Below are positions 52,586 to 62,302 of a stretch of DNA of 64,000 nt, in pieces. The DNA lies in contig NZ_KB849764.1 of the NCBI RefSeq assembly GCF_000369005.1, positions 439,086 to 503,085 of the forward strand, written 5' to 3'. Positions within the stretch are counted from its first letter, which is position 1; every line of letters starts with the position of its first letter. The notes under the pieces are model-generated. The model saw only the letters and a program-made list of their open reading frames with translations, was not told the DNA's origin and did no database searches. Position numbers and translations under genes: made by a program. The stretch is from Acinetobacter beijerinckii CIP 110307 (GTDB lineage: Bacteria; Pseudomonadota; Gammaproteobacteria; Pseudomonadales; Moraxellaceae).

Positions 52586-55500
52586 ATGTCGGAAGTAGAA
52601 CAGCAACCAACAGCTCCAATTGGACCAAAACAAAAGCGGCATATACTCCGTAGTATTCTGCTGATTGTGCTTATCATTTTTTTACTCTTTATAAGTTCAT
52701 TCCTTGTCATGATGTCTACGGATAAGGGAAGTCGGTTTCTATTAGATCGTGTTCTCAAGAGTCAAACCATCATTACTTATGAGTATGAGAGCGGCAATTT
52801 ACTCAAAGGGATTATTCTTAAAAATGTTTTATTGAAGCTCAGTGCTGTAGATGTGTCACTTGATCGTGCTGATGTATCTTTGGGCTGGCGTGCAATGCTC
52901 AATAAAGAAATACATTTAAGTCATGCCGATGTTCGAAACTTAAAGGTTATAAACAAAAAACCACCTTCAGATAAACCATTTGCATTTGATGCCATTAAAT
53001 TACCTTTTGTTTTGCGCATAGATGAGGCGACTTTAGATCATTTGCAAATTAAAACTGCAACATCTAAAGTTGATTTTAATGATGTTTATTTAAAAGACGC
53101 ACTTTGGTCAGGGACTAAACTTGAGTTTGAAGATTCTCGAATGGATATGGGCTATCTAGCAGTTAAAAATGCCAAGGGTAGTATGGACTTTAGTGGCAAA
53201 TATCCAATCGATGCCAAGGCAGATGTAATTATTCCGTCTTTAAAAAGTTTAGATATACACACAATAAAACTGGTAGCGACAGGTACTCTAGATACTTTAA
53301 AAGCAGGAATTGCAACCACTACACCTGATTTACTTACAGGCTGGGTAAGACTTCACCCAGTACGTGAACATGTTCCTATGCAGGGTGAGTTGTTGTTTAA
53401 AAACTATCATTTACCGCTAATGAAAGAACAAAAATTATTTGCAAAAGATGGTGTAGCTAGATTTAGCGGTGATATTGAAAAGTTAGTGCTAAATTTAGAC
53501 ACAGATCTAAAAGGTGAGCAAATTCCAGAAGGTAAATATACTGCGATTATGGATACCGATCTGGTGAATCAATTAAATATCCGTGATTTTAACGGACAGT
53601 TGATGGGTGGTTCGGTTGCGCTAGCAGGCTTGGTGAATTGGCACGATCATGTGTCGTGGGATATTAAAGGACGTTTAAATCGTCTGAATCCTAAAGATAA
53701 AACAGTTCCTCAAGTCGCGCAAGATTTTTTACCGCCGAATTTGGACGCAAATCTAAGCACCTCAGGTTCGATGGAAAAAGGCTTGGCTCTAATTGCCAAT
53801 CTTGCCTTTGATCAATACGAAACGTGGACAGTTAGACTAGATCAAGCCGCTTCAAAAGATAATCAATCACAGCCGATGTTGTTGAATGTTGCTTGGCAAG
53901 ATATTGATCGCGCTGTGCCTTATATTGGCTGGCTAAGTAGTGATGAAGGTCAAACCAATGTAACTTTAAAAGATGGTCAGCAAGATGTATTTGTTTCAAC
54001 GACGGTTCGCCCGCATGAGCAAACATTATTGCCGACAGGAAAATACGAAGCTCGACTTGATTTGAAAGATAACCTTTTAAATGTGGAAAATTTTTTATAT
54101 CAAGCTGATAAGGGTAAGTTAACAGGTCAAGCAAAAGTTAAATTACCAAATGAAAAGCAACAATTGGTTTGGAATGCGGATTTAAAAGCCGAGAATTTTA
54201 ACCCTCAAAGCATTTCAACTGCCGCGCCAGTGAATTTGTTAAATGGTCAGATCAAAGCGAATGGTTTTGCAAAACCAAATCAACAAATCATTAAGTTTGA
54301 TCAAATTGATTTAAAAGGACAAATTCCTCAAGCTGGTAAAGTTGAGACTGTTGCACTAAAAGGTAAAAGTACTGCGGCTCTAATTTTCAATGATCAAAAG
54401 GCTGGTGGCGGTTTCAAAAGCTTTGCAGTGAATTATGATGGTTCATTGAATGCTTTGAATCAAGGCAATGGGTTATTGAAAATCGATTTAGCAGGTACAC
54501 CTGAATATATTAAAATTAATGAATTAAAGCATGATGGTGTTGCGGGTAAAGTATTTGCAAAAGGTGCAGTAAATCTAAAAGATAAAATTGGATGGGATAT
54601 TCAAGCTTCGCTAGTACGATTTAAGCCACAATATTTCGTTTCAAGTGTAAAAGGTGAAATTTCTGGAAATGTAAACTCACAAGGTGTGTGGTCTGATAAA
54701 TTAAAACGAATTGATATTAGACAATTAAATGCTGCTGGTTTGATTAATAACAAAGCCATACGTGGCCGTGGTAATTTATCATTATTACTAGACTCGAATC
54801 AAAAAGGCTTTTTACCTCAACAGTTTGAAGCAAATGATTTATTTCTTTCATATGCTCAAAATCAGTTGCAAGCAACGGGTAATGCTCAAAATTTAAGAAT
54901 CAAATTAAATGCACCTGCGTTATATGAACTTTATCCTGGATTACAAGGTCGTGCATACGGCATTTTGAATGTGCAATCGCAGCCAAGGTTAAAAGCCACT
55001 GCAAATATTGCCGTTGATAATTTTGCGTTTAATGATTTAGCCAGTATCAAATCATTACGTATACAAGGTGAGTTGCCAACTTCAGAAACAACACCGACTT
55101 TATTAACTGCAAAAGTTGATCGCTTGCGTAACGGTAATCGAGAAATTGAAAATGCGACGATCAGCTTGGCTGGTACACGTAAAGCGCATTTATTAAAAGT
55201 TGAAAGTAAAAACCGTCAATCGAATTTTTATGTACAGCTAGCAGGTGGTTTTAACCAAAATAATGATTGGTTAGGGCAACTCCAAAAAGGTAATTTTAGT
55301 TCGCGTCGTGTCAATCTTGTACAAAACCAAAGTGCACCGATTGTTTATTCAACTGCATTGTCTGAGTTATTTGTAGGGCAACACTGTTGGCAGAGTTCAA
55401 GTAGTCAAGTTTGTTTGGATCAGTCAGCTCGCATTAGTAAAGCCAAAGGTAATTTCTCAGTCATTACCAAAAATCTAGACTTAAATGATTTTGCTGCATT

Positions 55501-57091
55501 TATGCCTGAAGGATTAGCAGTTACTGGATTATTAAATGGTTATGCGAGAGCATCTTGGGTGAGTGGTGCTCGTCCAAAAGTGGATGCAAGCTTAGTGACT
55601 CGTAATGGCAAAATTGGTTTAGCCGCAGCAGATCCGCAGGATATTGCGACAACAGTTACTTACGATGAATTAAGTCTTTTAGCAAAAAGCGTGACTGATG
55701 GATTGTTATTCCGTGTTGATATGAAAACGCCTGATATCGGAACAGGTTATGCAAACGTCATTATTAATCCATTCCAAAGTACGATGCCAATGCGTGGAGA
55801 AATCGCTTTTGATGATGTGCAACTCAAAATTTTCAAACCATTTATTAAAGATGTACGCTCAATGGGCGGTACATTAGCTCTGGCAGGTAAGGTGAATGGA
55901 ACACTGACTCAACCACAATTTACAGGTGAAATGCGTTTAAAAAATGGTGCAATCAGTATGATTTCATTGCCTGTAAATTTAAACAATATTCAGCTTTACT
56001 CATCTATCCGTCAAGATTCTGCAAGTATTGATGGAGCATTTAATAGTGGTCAAGGTGTTGGTCGACTTAAAGGTAATTTTGATTGGAAAGATAATCCGCA
56101 TCTCGCATTGACTTTAAAAGGTGATAATTTATTAATTCGCCAAGCACCGATGATCACTGCAATTGTAAAACCAGATTTAAGTCTTGATGTATACCCGTTT
56201 GATCAGCGGTTAAGTTTAAAAGGCACAATTGATGTTCCGCGTGCTCGTATTTCAATGCCAGAAAGCTCTGCAACAGTGGTTAATGTTTCGCCTGATGTTC
56301 GTGTTGTTCAGCAAGGTCAAGACTTATTGGCGACCTTAAAAGCTGCAAAACCTTGGGATATTCGTGCTGACATGACAGTGACTTTAGGTAATCAAGTTAT
56401 TTTCCAAGGCTTTGAAAGTAACATTCCTTTAGTGGGACGTTTACATCTTTCACAACGTGGCTTAGAAACAGCAATGCGTGCTAATGGTGCGATAGGTGTG
56501 AGTCAAAAAGTGAAAATCGAAGCCTATGGTCAAAGTCTGGATTTGAATAGAGCGATTGCACGTTTTAATGGGCCACTTGCCAATCCAACATTGGATATTG
56601 ATGCCAATAAACCAGTACAAGGTAGCATGGTGGGCGTGCGCGTTACAGGTACGGCAACGGTTCCAAATATTCAAGTGTACAATGATGCAGGTCTATCTGA
56701 ACAAGAAGCGTTAAATGCATTACTGACAGGGCGAATAAATGAAGGTAACAGTGGTTTAAGTAATACAGAGGGCTTTAAATCTGATGTAAACAATACAATT
56801 GCTGCTGCCGGTATTAGTATGGGCTTGGGTGGTACGCGAGCATTGACCAATCAAATTGGGCGAACTTTTGGTTTAAGTGGTTTAGCACTGGATGCGCAAG
56901 GTACTGGTGATGACACTCAAGTCAGCCTAACAGGCTATATCACACCAGACTTATTCATTCGTTATGGTATTGGTGTATTTACGCCGGTGAATAAACTGAC
57001 TTTACGATATCAGATGAACCGTCGACTTTATTTGGAAGCAAGTCAGTCATTGGAACGAGCATTAGACGTTTTCTATAACTGGCGATTCTAA
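52586..57091 (+). CDS. tamB: TamB translocation and assembly module protein
   Basis: A 1501-residue AsmA-like bridge protein spanning the periplasm. A single N-terminal helix lies at about residues 20-44, then a very long beta-taco region, and the conserved TamB/DUF490 C-terminus (from about 1080: NLNNIQLYSSIRQDSASIDG, QEALNALLTGR, RYGIGVFTPVNKLTLRYQMNRRLYLEAS). It contacts TamA. GC and codon use match the surroundings. The ribosome site is poor (GGTCGATT). Confidence 0.94.
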   Translation: MSEVEQQPTAPIGPKQKRHILRSILLIVLIIFLLFISSFLVMMSTDKGSRFLLDRVLKSQTIITYEYESGNLLKGIILKNVLLKLSAVDVSLDRADVSLGWRAMLNKEIHLSHADVRNLKVINKKPPSDKPFAFDAIKLPFVLRIDEATLDHLQIKTATSKVDFNDVYLKDALWSGTKLEFEDSRMDMGYLAVKNAKGSMDFSGKYPIDAKADVIIPSLKSLDIHTIKLVATGTLDTLKAGIATTTPDLLTGWVRLHPVREHVPMQGELLFKNYHLPLMKEQKLFAKDGVARFSGDIEKLVLNLDTDLKGEQIPEGKYTAIMDTDLVNQLNIRDFNGQLMGGSVALAGLVNWHDHVSWDIKGRLNRLNPKDKTVPQVAQDFLPPNLDANLSTSGSMEKGLALIANLAFDQYETWTVRLDQAASKDNQSQPMLLNVAWQDIDRAVPYIGWLSSDEGQTNVTLKDGQQDVFVSTTVRPHEQTLLPTGKYEARLDLKDNLLNVENFLYQADKGKLTGQAKVKLPNEKQQLVWNADLKAENFNPQSISTAAPVNLLNGQIKANGFAKPNQQIIKFDQIDLKGQIPQAGKVETVALKGKSTAALIFNDQKAGGGFKSFAVNYDGSLNALNQGNGLLKIDLAGTPEYIKINELKHDGVAGKVFAKGAVNLKDKIGWDIQASLVRFKPQYFVSSVKGEISGNVNSQGVWSDKLKRIDIRQLNAAGLINNKAIRGRGNLSLLLDSNQKGFLPQQFEANDLFLSYAQNQLQATGNAQNLRIKLNAPALYELYPGLQGRAYGILNVQSQPRLKATANIAVDNFAFNDLASIKSLRIQGELPTSETTPTLLTAKVDRLRNGNREIENATISLAGTRKAHLLKVESKNRQSNFYVQLAGGFNQNNDWLGQLQKGNFSSRRVNLVQNQSAPIVYSTALSELFVGQHCWQSSSSQVCLDQSARISKAKGNFSVITKNLDLNDFAAFMPEGLAVTGLLNGYARASWVSGARPKVDASLVTRNGKIGLAAADPQDIATTVTYDELSLLAKSVTDGLLFRVDMKTPDIGTGYANVIINPFQSTMPMRGEIAFDDVQLKIFKPFIKDVRSMGGTLALAGKVNGTLTQPQFTGEMRLKNGAISMISLPVNLNNIQLYSSIRQDSASIDGAFNSGQGVGRLKGNFDWKDNPHLALTLKGDNLLIRQAPMITAIVKPDLSLDVYPFDQRLSLKGTIDVPRARISMPESSATVVNVSPDVRVVQQGQDLLATLKAAKPWDIRADMTVTLGNQVIFQGFESNIPLVGRLHLSQRGLETAMRANGAIGVSQKVKIEAYGQSLDLNRAIARFNGPLANPTLDIDANKPVQGSMVGVRVTGTATVPNIQVYNDAGLSEQEALNALLTGRINEGNSGLSNTEGFKSDVNNTIAAAGISMGLGGTRALTNQIGRTFGLSGLALDAQGTGDDTQVSLTGYITPDLFIRYGIGVFTPVNKLTLRYQMNRRLYLEASQSLERALDVFYNWRF

Positions 57092-57101
57092 TGATCTAAC
57101 A

Positions 57102-57140
57102 TTAAAAGCCTGTTTTATATTGATAAAGCAGGTTTTTTTT
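57102..57140 (+). terminator. tamAB terminator
   Basis: CCTGTTTTAT pairs with ATAAAGCAGG (one mismatch), followed by eight T. Confidence 0.75.
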
Positions 57141-57226
57141 CGACTATTTTTTATAATAAAAAAGTGATAAAATTAATTTAAGTTATTGAAAAATATATAT
57201 TTATTGACAATTTTTGGAGTTATGAG

Positions 57227-57712
57227 ATGAAATCTGTCACTTTTGGTCAGCTTTGGGCAGTCATTGGTTTAGGATTAATGTGTATTACAAACCAAACCTA
57301 TGCCAAAGAATACTATAAGTGGGTAGATGCTCGTGGGGTAACGACGTATTCCGCTACACCGCCACCAAGTCAAAAGAAAGAACCACAACTTGATCCGCTT
57401 AAAAAAAATACAAATGCTGTTTCAGCGGAGCAAGCAACAGCGATGTCCAATAGTGCAGCAGTGAAAGATACCAAATCAGTTAACTCAACATCAGCTATTC
57501 CAACGAATGTTATAAATAAGCCAGTTGTCACAGCTTCTAATGATAAATTAAGTGCCGCTAGTGAAGTACTCACTTCGATCAAAAGCTGTAATGGTGTGAG
57601 ATGCTGGGATGCAAAAGGTAAGATTTTTAATTTAGTTGCAGGTAACACCTATCTTTCGTCAACAGGTGGAAAATGCCAAAAAATTGCAAATAACATGCGC
57701 TGTAGTAAATGA
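57227..57712 (+). CDS. DUF4124 exported protein
   Basis: A 161-residue protein with signal peptide (to about QTYA) and DUF4124 core KEYYKWVDARGVTTYSATPPP. A Ser/Thr/Ala-rich linker and a Cys-containing C-terminus (SCNGVRCWD, GGKCQKIANNMRCSK) follow, probably with two disulfides. GGAG precedes the ATG. Role unknown. Confidence 0.78.
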   Translation: MKSVTFGQLWAVIGLGLMCITNQTYAKEYYKWVDARGVTTYSATPPPSQKKEPQLDPLKKNTNAVSAEQATAMSNSAAVKDTKSVNSTSAIPTNVINKPVVTASNDKLSAASEVLTSIKSCNGVRCWDAKGKIFNLVAGNTYLSSTGGKCQKIANNMRCSK

Positions 57713-57809
57713 TTTGTATATTTTTATTACCAACTGAATCTTTTTAAAGGCTTCCTTTTTGCAAAATGAATCAGTTTGAGTATGATGTGTGCATCAAATT
57801 AATCGCAGT

Positions 57810-58175
57810 ATGATGATGAAAAAGGTTTTGTTGATTGCAGTCGGTTTGGTTTTAGGTGGTTGTGCAGATAAAAAGCCATTAACACCAGAACAGCAATGGC
57901 ATGGATATTGTGTTAGTGTGGGTAATGCGGCTCGCTCAATTACTTTAGATCGCCAAAATGGAATCGAGCAAAAACAAGCCAAAGAACACGCGGCTAAAAT
58001 TGAAGATGAAACTACGCGTAAATTTATCTTTGAAATTTTGGATGAAGTGTATGCAATTCCTGTTGATCAGCTTAAAGCCGATCCTGATGCAATACGCGAA
58101 CAGCTCAAGCAGAAATTTATGAATCAATGTTTGGAAACACCGCACGATAAGCTTCCAAACTATAAATCATTTTAA
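57810..58175 (+). CDS. Small uncharacterised lipoprotein
   Basis: About 121 residues with lipobox LVLGGC. A helical domain follows with conserved-looking WHGYCVSVGNAARSITLDRQ and a C-terminal Cys (NQCLETP). Three consecutive ATGs (57810-57818) compete as start; a GTG seven codons earlier is less likely. No clear ribosome site is seen. Family not recognised. Confidence 0.6.
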   Translation: MMMKKVLLIAVGLVLGGCADKKPLTPEQQWHGYCVSVGNAARSITLDRQNGIEQKQAKEHAAKIEDETTRKFIFEILDEVYAIPVDQLKADPDAIREQLKQKFMNQCLETPHDKLPNYKSF

Positions 58176-58185
58176 TGTGTTAATG

Positions 58186-58212
58186 AAAAAGGCAACACCA
58201 GTTGTCTTTTTT
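58186..58212. terminator. Terminator after the small lipoprotein
   Basis: AAAAAGGCAAC with GTTGTCTTTTT (one G-T), ACCA loop and T-run. Confidence 0.75.
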
Positions 58213-58434
58213 TATGCGTGTAATTTGTTGTTTTATTGAGCTTTGATCTAATACCAAAGCGGTATTTAAAACAGATGAACATTTCGCTATAAAATAATGG
58301 GCATCACGTAGAAATACGGTAGTTCGATTAACTTTTATCGCGAAGTCTAGTAAAATTTTGCTGTCCATATTACTTGTGAAGCTTGTAGAAAGCTGGAACT
58401 TGCGAGTAATTTTTTAAAAAAGAGGAATAACACT

Positions 58435-61074
58435 GTGCTAGAAGCTTACCGCCAACACGTTGAAGAACGTGCCGCACTCGGAGTCCCACCGAAGCCACTT
58501 GATGATGCTCAAACTGCTGAACTTGTAACTTTATTAAAAAATCCACCAGCAGGCGAAGAAGCTTATTTAGTAGATTTGCTTGAAAATCGTGTTCCAGCAG
58601 GTGTTGACCAAGCTGCTTATGTAAAAGCTGCATTTTTATCTGCTGTTGCAAAAGGTGAAGCGACTTCTCCGCTAGTAACTAAAGAGCGTGCAGTTTATTT
58701 ACTTGGCACAATGCTTGGTGGTTACAACGTAGCTCCTCTTGTTGATCTTCTTGATAATGCTGAACTAGCAGAATTAGCTGCTGAAGCATTAAAGAAAACA
58801 CTTCTTGTATTTGATGCATTCCACGATGTAGCAGACAAAGCAAAAGCAGGTAATGTTGCTGCTAAAGCTGTATTACAATCTTGGGCAGATGCAGAATGGT
58901 TCACTAGCCGTGCTGATGTTCCAGAAGAAATCAAAATCACTGTGTTCAAAGTAACTGGTGAGACGAATACAGATGACTTATCTCCAGCGCAAGATGCGTG
59001 GAGCCGTCCTGATATTCCATTACATGCAAATGCAATGCTTAAAAATGAGCGTGATGGTATCAATCCTGAAAAACCAGGTGAAGTTGGTCCATTAAATCAA
59101 ATCAAAGAATTGATCGCGAAAGGCAACCAAGTTGCTTATGTTGGTGACGTTGTTGGTACGGGTTCTTCTCGTAAATCTGCAACTAACTCTGTTCTTTGGT
59201 TCTTCGGTGACGAACTTCCACACATTCCAAACAAAAAAGATGGTGGTGTGTGCTTAGGTTCTAAAATCGCTCCAATTTTCTTCAATACAATGGAAGATGC
59301 AGGTGCATTACCTGTAGAAATCGACGTTGCCAACATGAACATGGGCGACGAAGTTGTATTGAAAATTGATCACGCTGCTGCAAAAGTTACTGCTTTTAAA
59401 GATGGCGTACAAATTTCAGAAGCTGAACTTAAAACACCTGTACTTTTAGACGAAGTACGTGCTGGTGGTCGTATTAACCTGATCATTGGTCGTGGTTTAA
59501 CAACTAAAGCGCGTGAAGAATTAGGTCTTGAACCGTCTACATTATTCCGTACTCCAGTACAACCTGCTGACACTGGTAAAGGCTTTACACAAGCTCAGAA
59601 GATGGTTGGTCGTGCATGTGGTTTAGCTGAAGGTCAAGGTATCCGTCCGGGTACTTACTGTGAACCTAAGATGACTACAGTTGGTTCTCAAGATACAACT
59701 GGTCCTATGACTCGTGACGAGTTAAAAGACTTAGCGTGCTTGGGCTTCTCAGCTGACTTAGTGATGCAGTCTTTCTGTCACACTGCTGCGTATCCAAAAC
59801 CAGTTGACGTTACCACTCACCATACATTACCTGACTTCATTATGAACCGTGGTGGTGTATCTTTACGTCCAGGTGACGGTATTATCCACTCTTGGTTAAA
59901 CCGTATGTTACTTCCAGATACAGTCGGTACTGGTGGTGACTCACATACTCGTTTCCCAATTGGTATTTCATTCCCAGCGGGTTCTGGTCTTGTTGCGTTC
60001 GCAGCTGCAACTGGTGTTATGCCACTTGATATGCCTGAATCTGTACTTGTTAAGTTCAAAGGTAAAATGCAGCCTGGTATCACTTTACGTGACCTTGTAC
60101 ATGCAATTCCTTACTACGCGATTCAAGCGGGTGACTTAACTGTAGAGAAGAAAGGTAAGAAAAACATCTTCTCTGGTCGTATCCTTGAGATCGATTTATC
60201 AGAAATGGAAAATGACTTGACTGTTGAGCAAGCATTCGAACTTTCTGATGCTTCTGCTGAGCGTTCTGCTGCTGGCTGTTCAATCACACTTTCTGAAGAG
60301 AAAGTTGCTGAATACTTACGTTCTAACATTACTATGTTGAAGTGGATGATCGCAGAAGGTTATGGCGATGCTCGTACAATGGCACGTCGTGCTGAAAACA
60401 TGCAGAAGTGGTTAGACAACCCGAGCTTGTTAAAAGCTGATGCTGATGCAGAATACTTAAAAGTTTACGAAATCGATCTTGCTGATATCAAAGAACCAAT
60501 CCTTTGCTGCCCGAACGATCCAGATGATGCGAAACTTCTTTCTGACGTTCAAGGTGACAAAATTGATGAAGTGTTCATCGGTTCTTGTATGACCAACATC
60601 GGTCACTTCCGTGCGGCTGGTCAGTTACTTGATAAAGTACCAAGTGGTTCATTAACGACTCGTTTATGGTTGGCTCCACCAACACGTATGGATGAACATC
60701 AGTTGATGGAAGAAGGCATGTACAACATCTATGGTCGTGCTGGTGCGCGTACTGAGATGCCAGGCTGTTCATTGTGTATGGGTAACCAAGCACGTGTAGC
60801 ACCGAATACGACATGTGTATCGACTTCTACTCGTAACTTCCCGAACCGCTTAGGTCAAGGTGCAAACGTTTACTTAGCTTCTGCTGAGCTTGCATCTGTA
60901 GCTGCTGTTCTTGGTAAATTACCAAGCCCAGAAGAATATCAACAGTACGCGTCGCAAATCGACAGCGCTGCTGCTGACATCTACAAATACTTAAACTTCG
61001 ACAAGATGAGCGAATATACAAAAGAAGCTGATCAAGTTGATACCAAGAAAATCCAAGCTGCTCAATTGACTTAA
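58435..61074 (+). CDS. acnB: Bifunctional aconitate hydratase 2 / 2-methylisocitrate dehydratase
   Basis: TCA-cycle aconitase B of 879 residues. The start codon is GTG with AGAGGAA upstream, and the protein begins MLEAYRQHVEERAALG as in E. coli AcnB. Domain order is HEAT-like (1-160), swivel (about 165-375, VTGETNTDDLSPA, GSSRKSATNS) and catalytic. The [4Fe-4S] ligands are C718 (GSCMTNIGH), C778 and C781 (GCSLCMGNQARV). Strong codon bias indicates high expression. AcnB also binds its own mRNA in other species; the 5' leader here was not resolved for that. Confidence 0.97.
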   Translation: MLEAYRQHVEERAALGVPPKPLDDAQTAELVTLLKNPPAGEEAYLVDLLENRVPAGVDQAAYVKAAFLSAVAKGEATSPLVTKERAVYLLGTMLGGYNVAPLVDLLDNAELAELAAEALKKTLLVFDAFHDVADKAKAGNVAAKAVLQSWADAEWFTSRADVPEEIKITVFKVTGETNTDDLSPAQDAWSRPDIPLHANAMLKNERDGINPEKPGEVGPLNQIKELIAKGNQVAYVGDVVGTGSSRKSATNSVLWFFGDELPHIPNKKDGGVCLGSKIAPIFFNTMEDAGALPVEIDVANMNMGDEVVLKIDHAAAKVTAFKDGVQISEAELKTPVLLDEVRAGGRINLIIGRGLTTKAREELGLEPSTLFRTPVQPADTGKGFTQAQKMVGRACGLAEGQGIRPGTYCEPKMTTVGSQDTTGPMTRDELKDLACLGFSADLVMQSFCHTAAYPKPVDVTTHHTLPDFIMNRGGVSLRPGDGIIHSWLNRMLLPDTVGTGGDSHTRFPIGISFPAGSGLVAFAAATGVMPLDMPESVLVKFKGKMQPGITLRDLVHAIPYYAIQAGDLTVEKKGKKNIFSGRILEIDLSEMENDLTVEQAFELSDASAERSAAGCSITLSEEKVAEYLRSNITMLKWMIAEGYGDARTMARRAENMQKWLDNPSLLKADADAEYLKVYEIDLADIKEPILCCPNDPDDAKLLSDVQGDKIDEVFIGSCMTNIGHFRAAGQLLDKVPSGSLTTRLWLAPPTRMDEHQLMEEGMYNIYGRAGARTEMPGCSLCMGNQARVAPNTTCVSTSTRNFPNRLGQGANVYLASAELASVAAVLGKLPSPEEYQQYASQIDSAAADIYKYLNFDKMSEYTKEADQVDTKKIQAAQLT

Positions 61075-61150
61075 TGAGCCTAGGATCAAGAAAAGCGAAA
61101 GGCTTTTCCTAGCGCAAAAACAAAGCTATGTTTTGTTTGAGCAAAAAGCT

Positions 61151-61182
61151 AAAATAAGGGCTGAGTAATCAGCCCTTATTTT
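61151..61182 (+). terminator. acnB terminator
   Basis: Perfect 14-bp stem (AAAATAAGGGCTGA with TCAGCCCTTATTTT) and GTAA tetraloop. A weaker hairpin (AAAAGC with GCTTTT, about 61091-61107) precedes it. Confidence 0.9.
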
Positions 61183-61244
61183 ATGTTGTGCTTCCTAAGT
61201 AAATTCTTTAGAATTTTTATAACTAAAATTTCGATTTCTATAAA

Positions 61245-62219
61245 ATGGCAAAACCTAGAATTTTTATTAGTTCAACTTATTTTGATTTACGTAATATTAG
61301 AAGTGATTTAGATCGATATATTAAAGAAAGAAATTATGAGCCGATCCTCAATGAAAAGGGACATATTGCTTATTCAAGCCAAGCAAGATTAGAAGAATAT
61401 TGTTATAAAGAAATAGAGAACTGTGATATTTTAATATCAATTATTGGTGGAAGATTCGGTTCAACTGCCTTCGAAAGTGGTGGTTATTCAATATCACAAA
61501 AAGAATTAAGAACAGCATTAGAAAAAGGAAAACAAGTTTATATTTTCATTGAAAAAGCAGTATTACATGAATATAGAACTTATGAGCATAATAAAGAGAA
61601 TTCTGACATTATTTCCATGATGAAGTTTTCAGCAGTTGATGACTTGAAAGTTTATCAGTTTCTAGATGAAGTTTTCGCTTTGCCAATTAATAATCAATAT
61701 ACAGGTTTTGAAACATCTAATGATATAGTGCAATACTTACAAGAACAGTGGGCTAGTTTGTTTCATAGTTTATTAAGTGATGCTGCAAAGCAAAAAGATG
61801 TAAAAATTATAGAGGAACTCAAAGATACTGCAAAAACTTTAAAACAACTAGTTAGTTATTTGACCAGTGAAAAAGAAAAAGGAAATGAGGCTATTAGAGA
61901 GATTCTATTTTCTAATCATCCTGTTTTTAGTATAATCCAAAATGCAATAGGTACTAATATTAGAGTATATTTTACTAATTTAGACGAATTAAAAAATCTT
62001 ATGGATGCTTTTGGTTATCATTATCTTGATGGTTTATTTGATTCGGATACCTATTTTGAATGGCGTTATAGTAACAAGATTATAAAAGTAAGTAAGAAAA
62101 TTTTTCTTGATGATATGAAATTAAAACCAATGAACGTTAATGATTGGGATAATGAATTGGTATTGATTACGAGCTTAAAAGCTCAACAACATGAACTTGA
62201 TGATGACTTACCCTTCTAG
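61245..62219 (+). CDS. DUF4062 (TIR-like) protein, possible defence factor
   Basis: A 324-residue protein. The N-terminal about 110 residues are DUF4062: RIFISSTYFDLRNIRSDLDRYI, ENCDILISIIGGRFG and the following GYSISQKELRTALEKGKQVYIFI. This Rossmann-like domain is related to TIR and often heads NACHT or repeat-containing immune-type proteins. Here the C-terminal half is helical (about 175-215 coiled coil) with no NTPase or repeats. It stands alone between acnB and a transporter and is AT-rich compared with both. No strong ribosome site precedes the ATG. The effector role is conjecture. Confidence 0.7.
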   Translation: MAKPRIFISSTYFDLRNIRSDLDRYIKERNYEPILNEKGHIAYSSQARLEEYCYKEIENCDILISIIGGRFGSTAFESGGYSISQKELRTALEKGKQVYIFIEKAVLHEYRTYEHNKENSDIISMMKFSAVDDLKVYQFLDEVFALPINNQYTGFETSNDIVQYLQEQWASLFHSLLSDAAKQKDVKIIEELKDTAKTLKQLVSYLTSEKEKGNEAIREILFSNHPVFSIIQNAIGTNIRVYFTNLDELKNLMDAFGYHYLDGLFDSDTYFEWRYSNKIIKVSKKIFLDDMKLKPMNVNDWDNELVLITSLKAQQHELDDDLPF

Positions 62220-62222
62220 GTT

Positions 62223-62244
62223 ATACAATAAATATTGTATTTTA
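62223..62244 (+). terminator. Weak terminator of the DUF4062 gene
   Basis: ATACAATA and TATTGTAT around a 2-nt loop, followed by TTTA, directly after the stop. A second hairpin (ATATGGCAT with ATGCCATAT, 62262-62289) lies beyond the opposing gene end. Confidence 0.5.
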
Positions 62245-62302
62245 TGCTTTTAATTTATCTGATATGGCATTACAAATGTCATGCCATATTGCTATCTAGA
62301 AA

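Noticed and set aside
53832..54134. 100-codon minus-strand frame inside tamB
   Set aside because: Fully antisense to a well-supported gene, no ribosome site.
58435..61074. Long antisense and alternative-frame ORFs within acnB
   Set aside because: Shadows caused by strong codon bias in a highly expressed gene; none has a ribosome site or family match.
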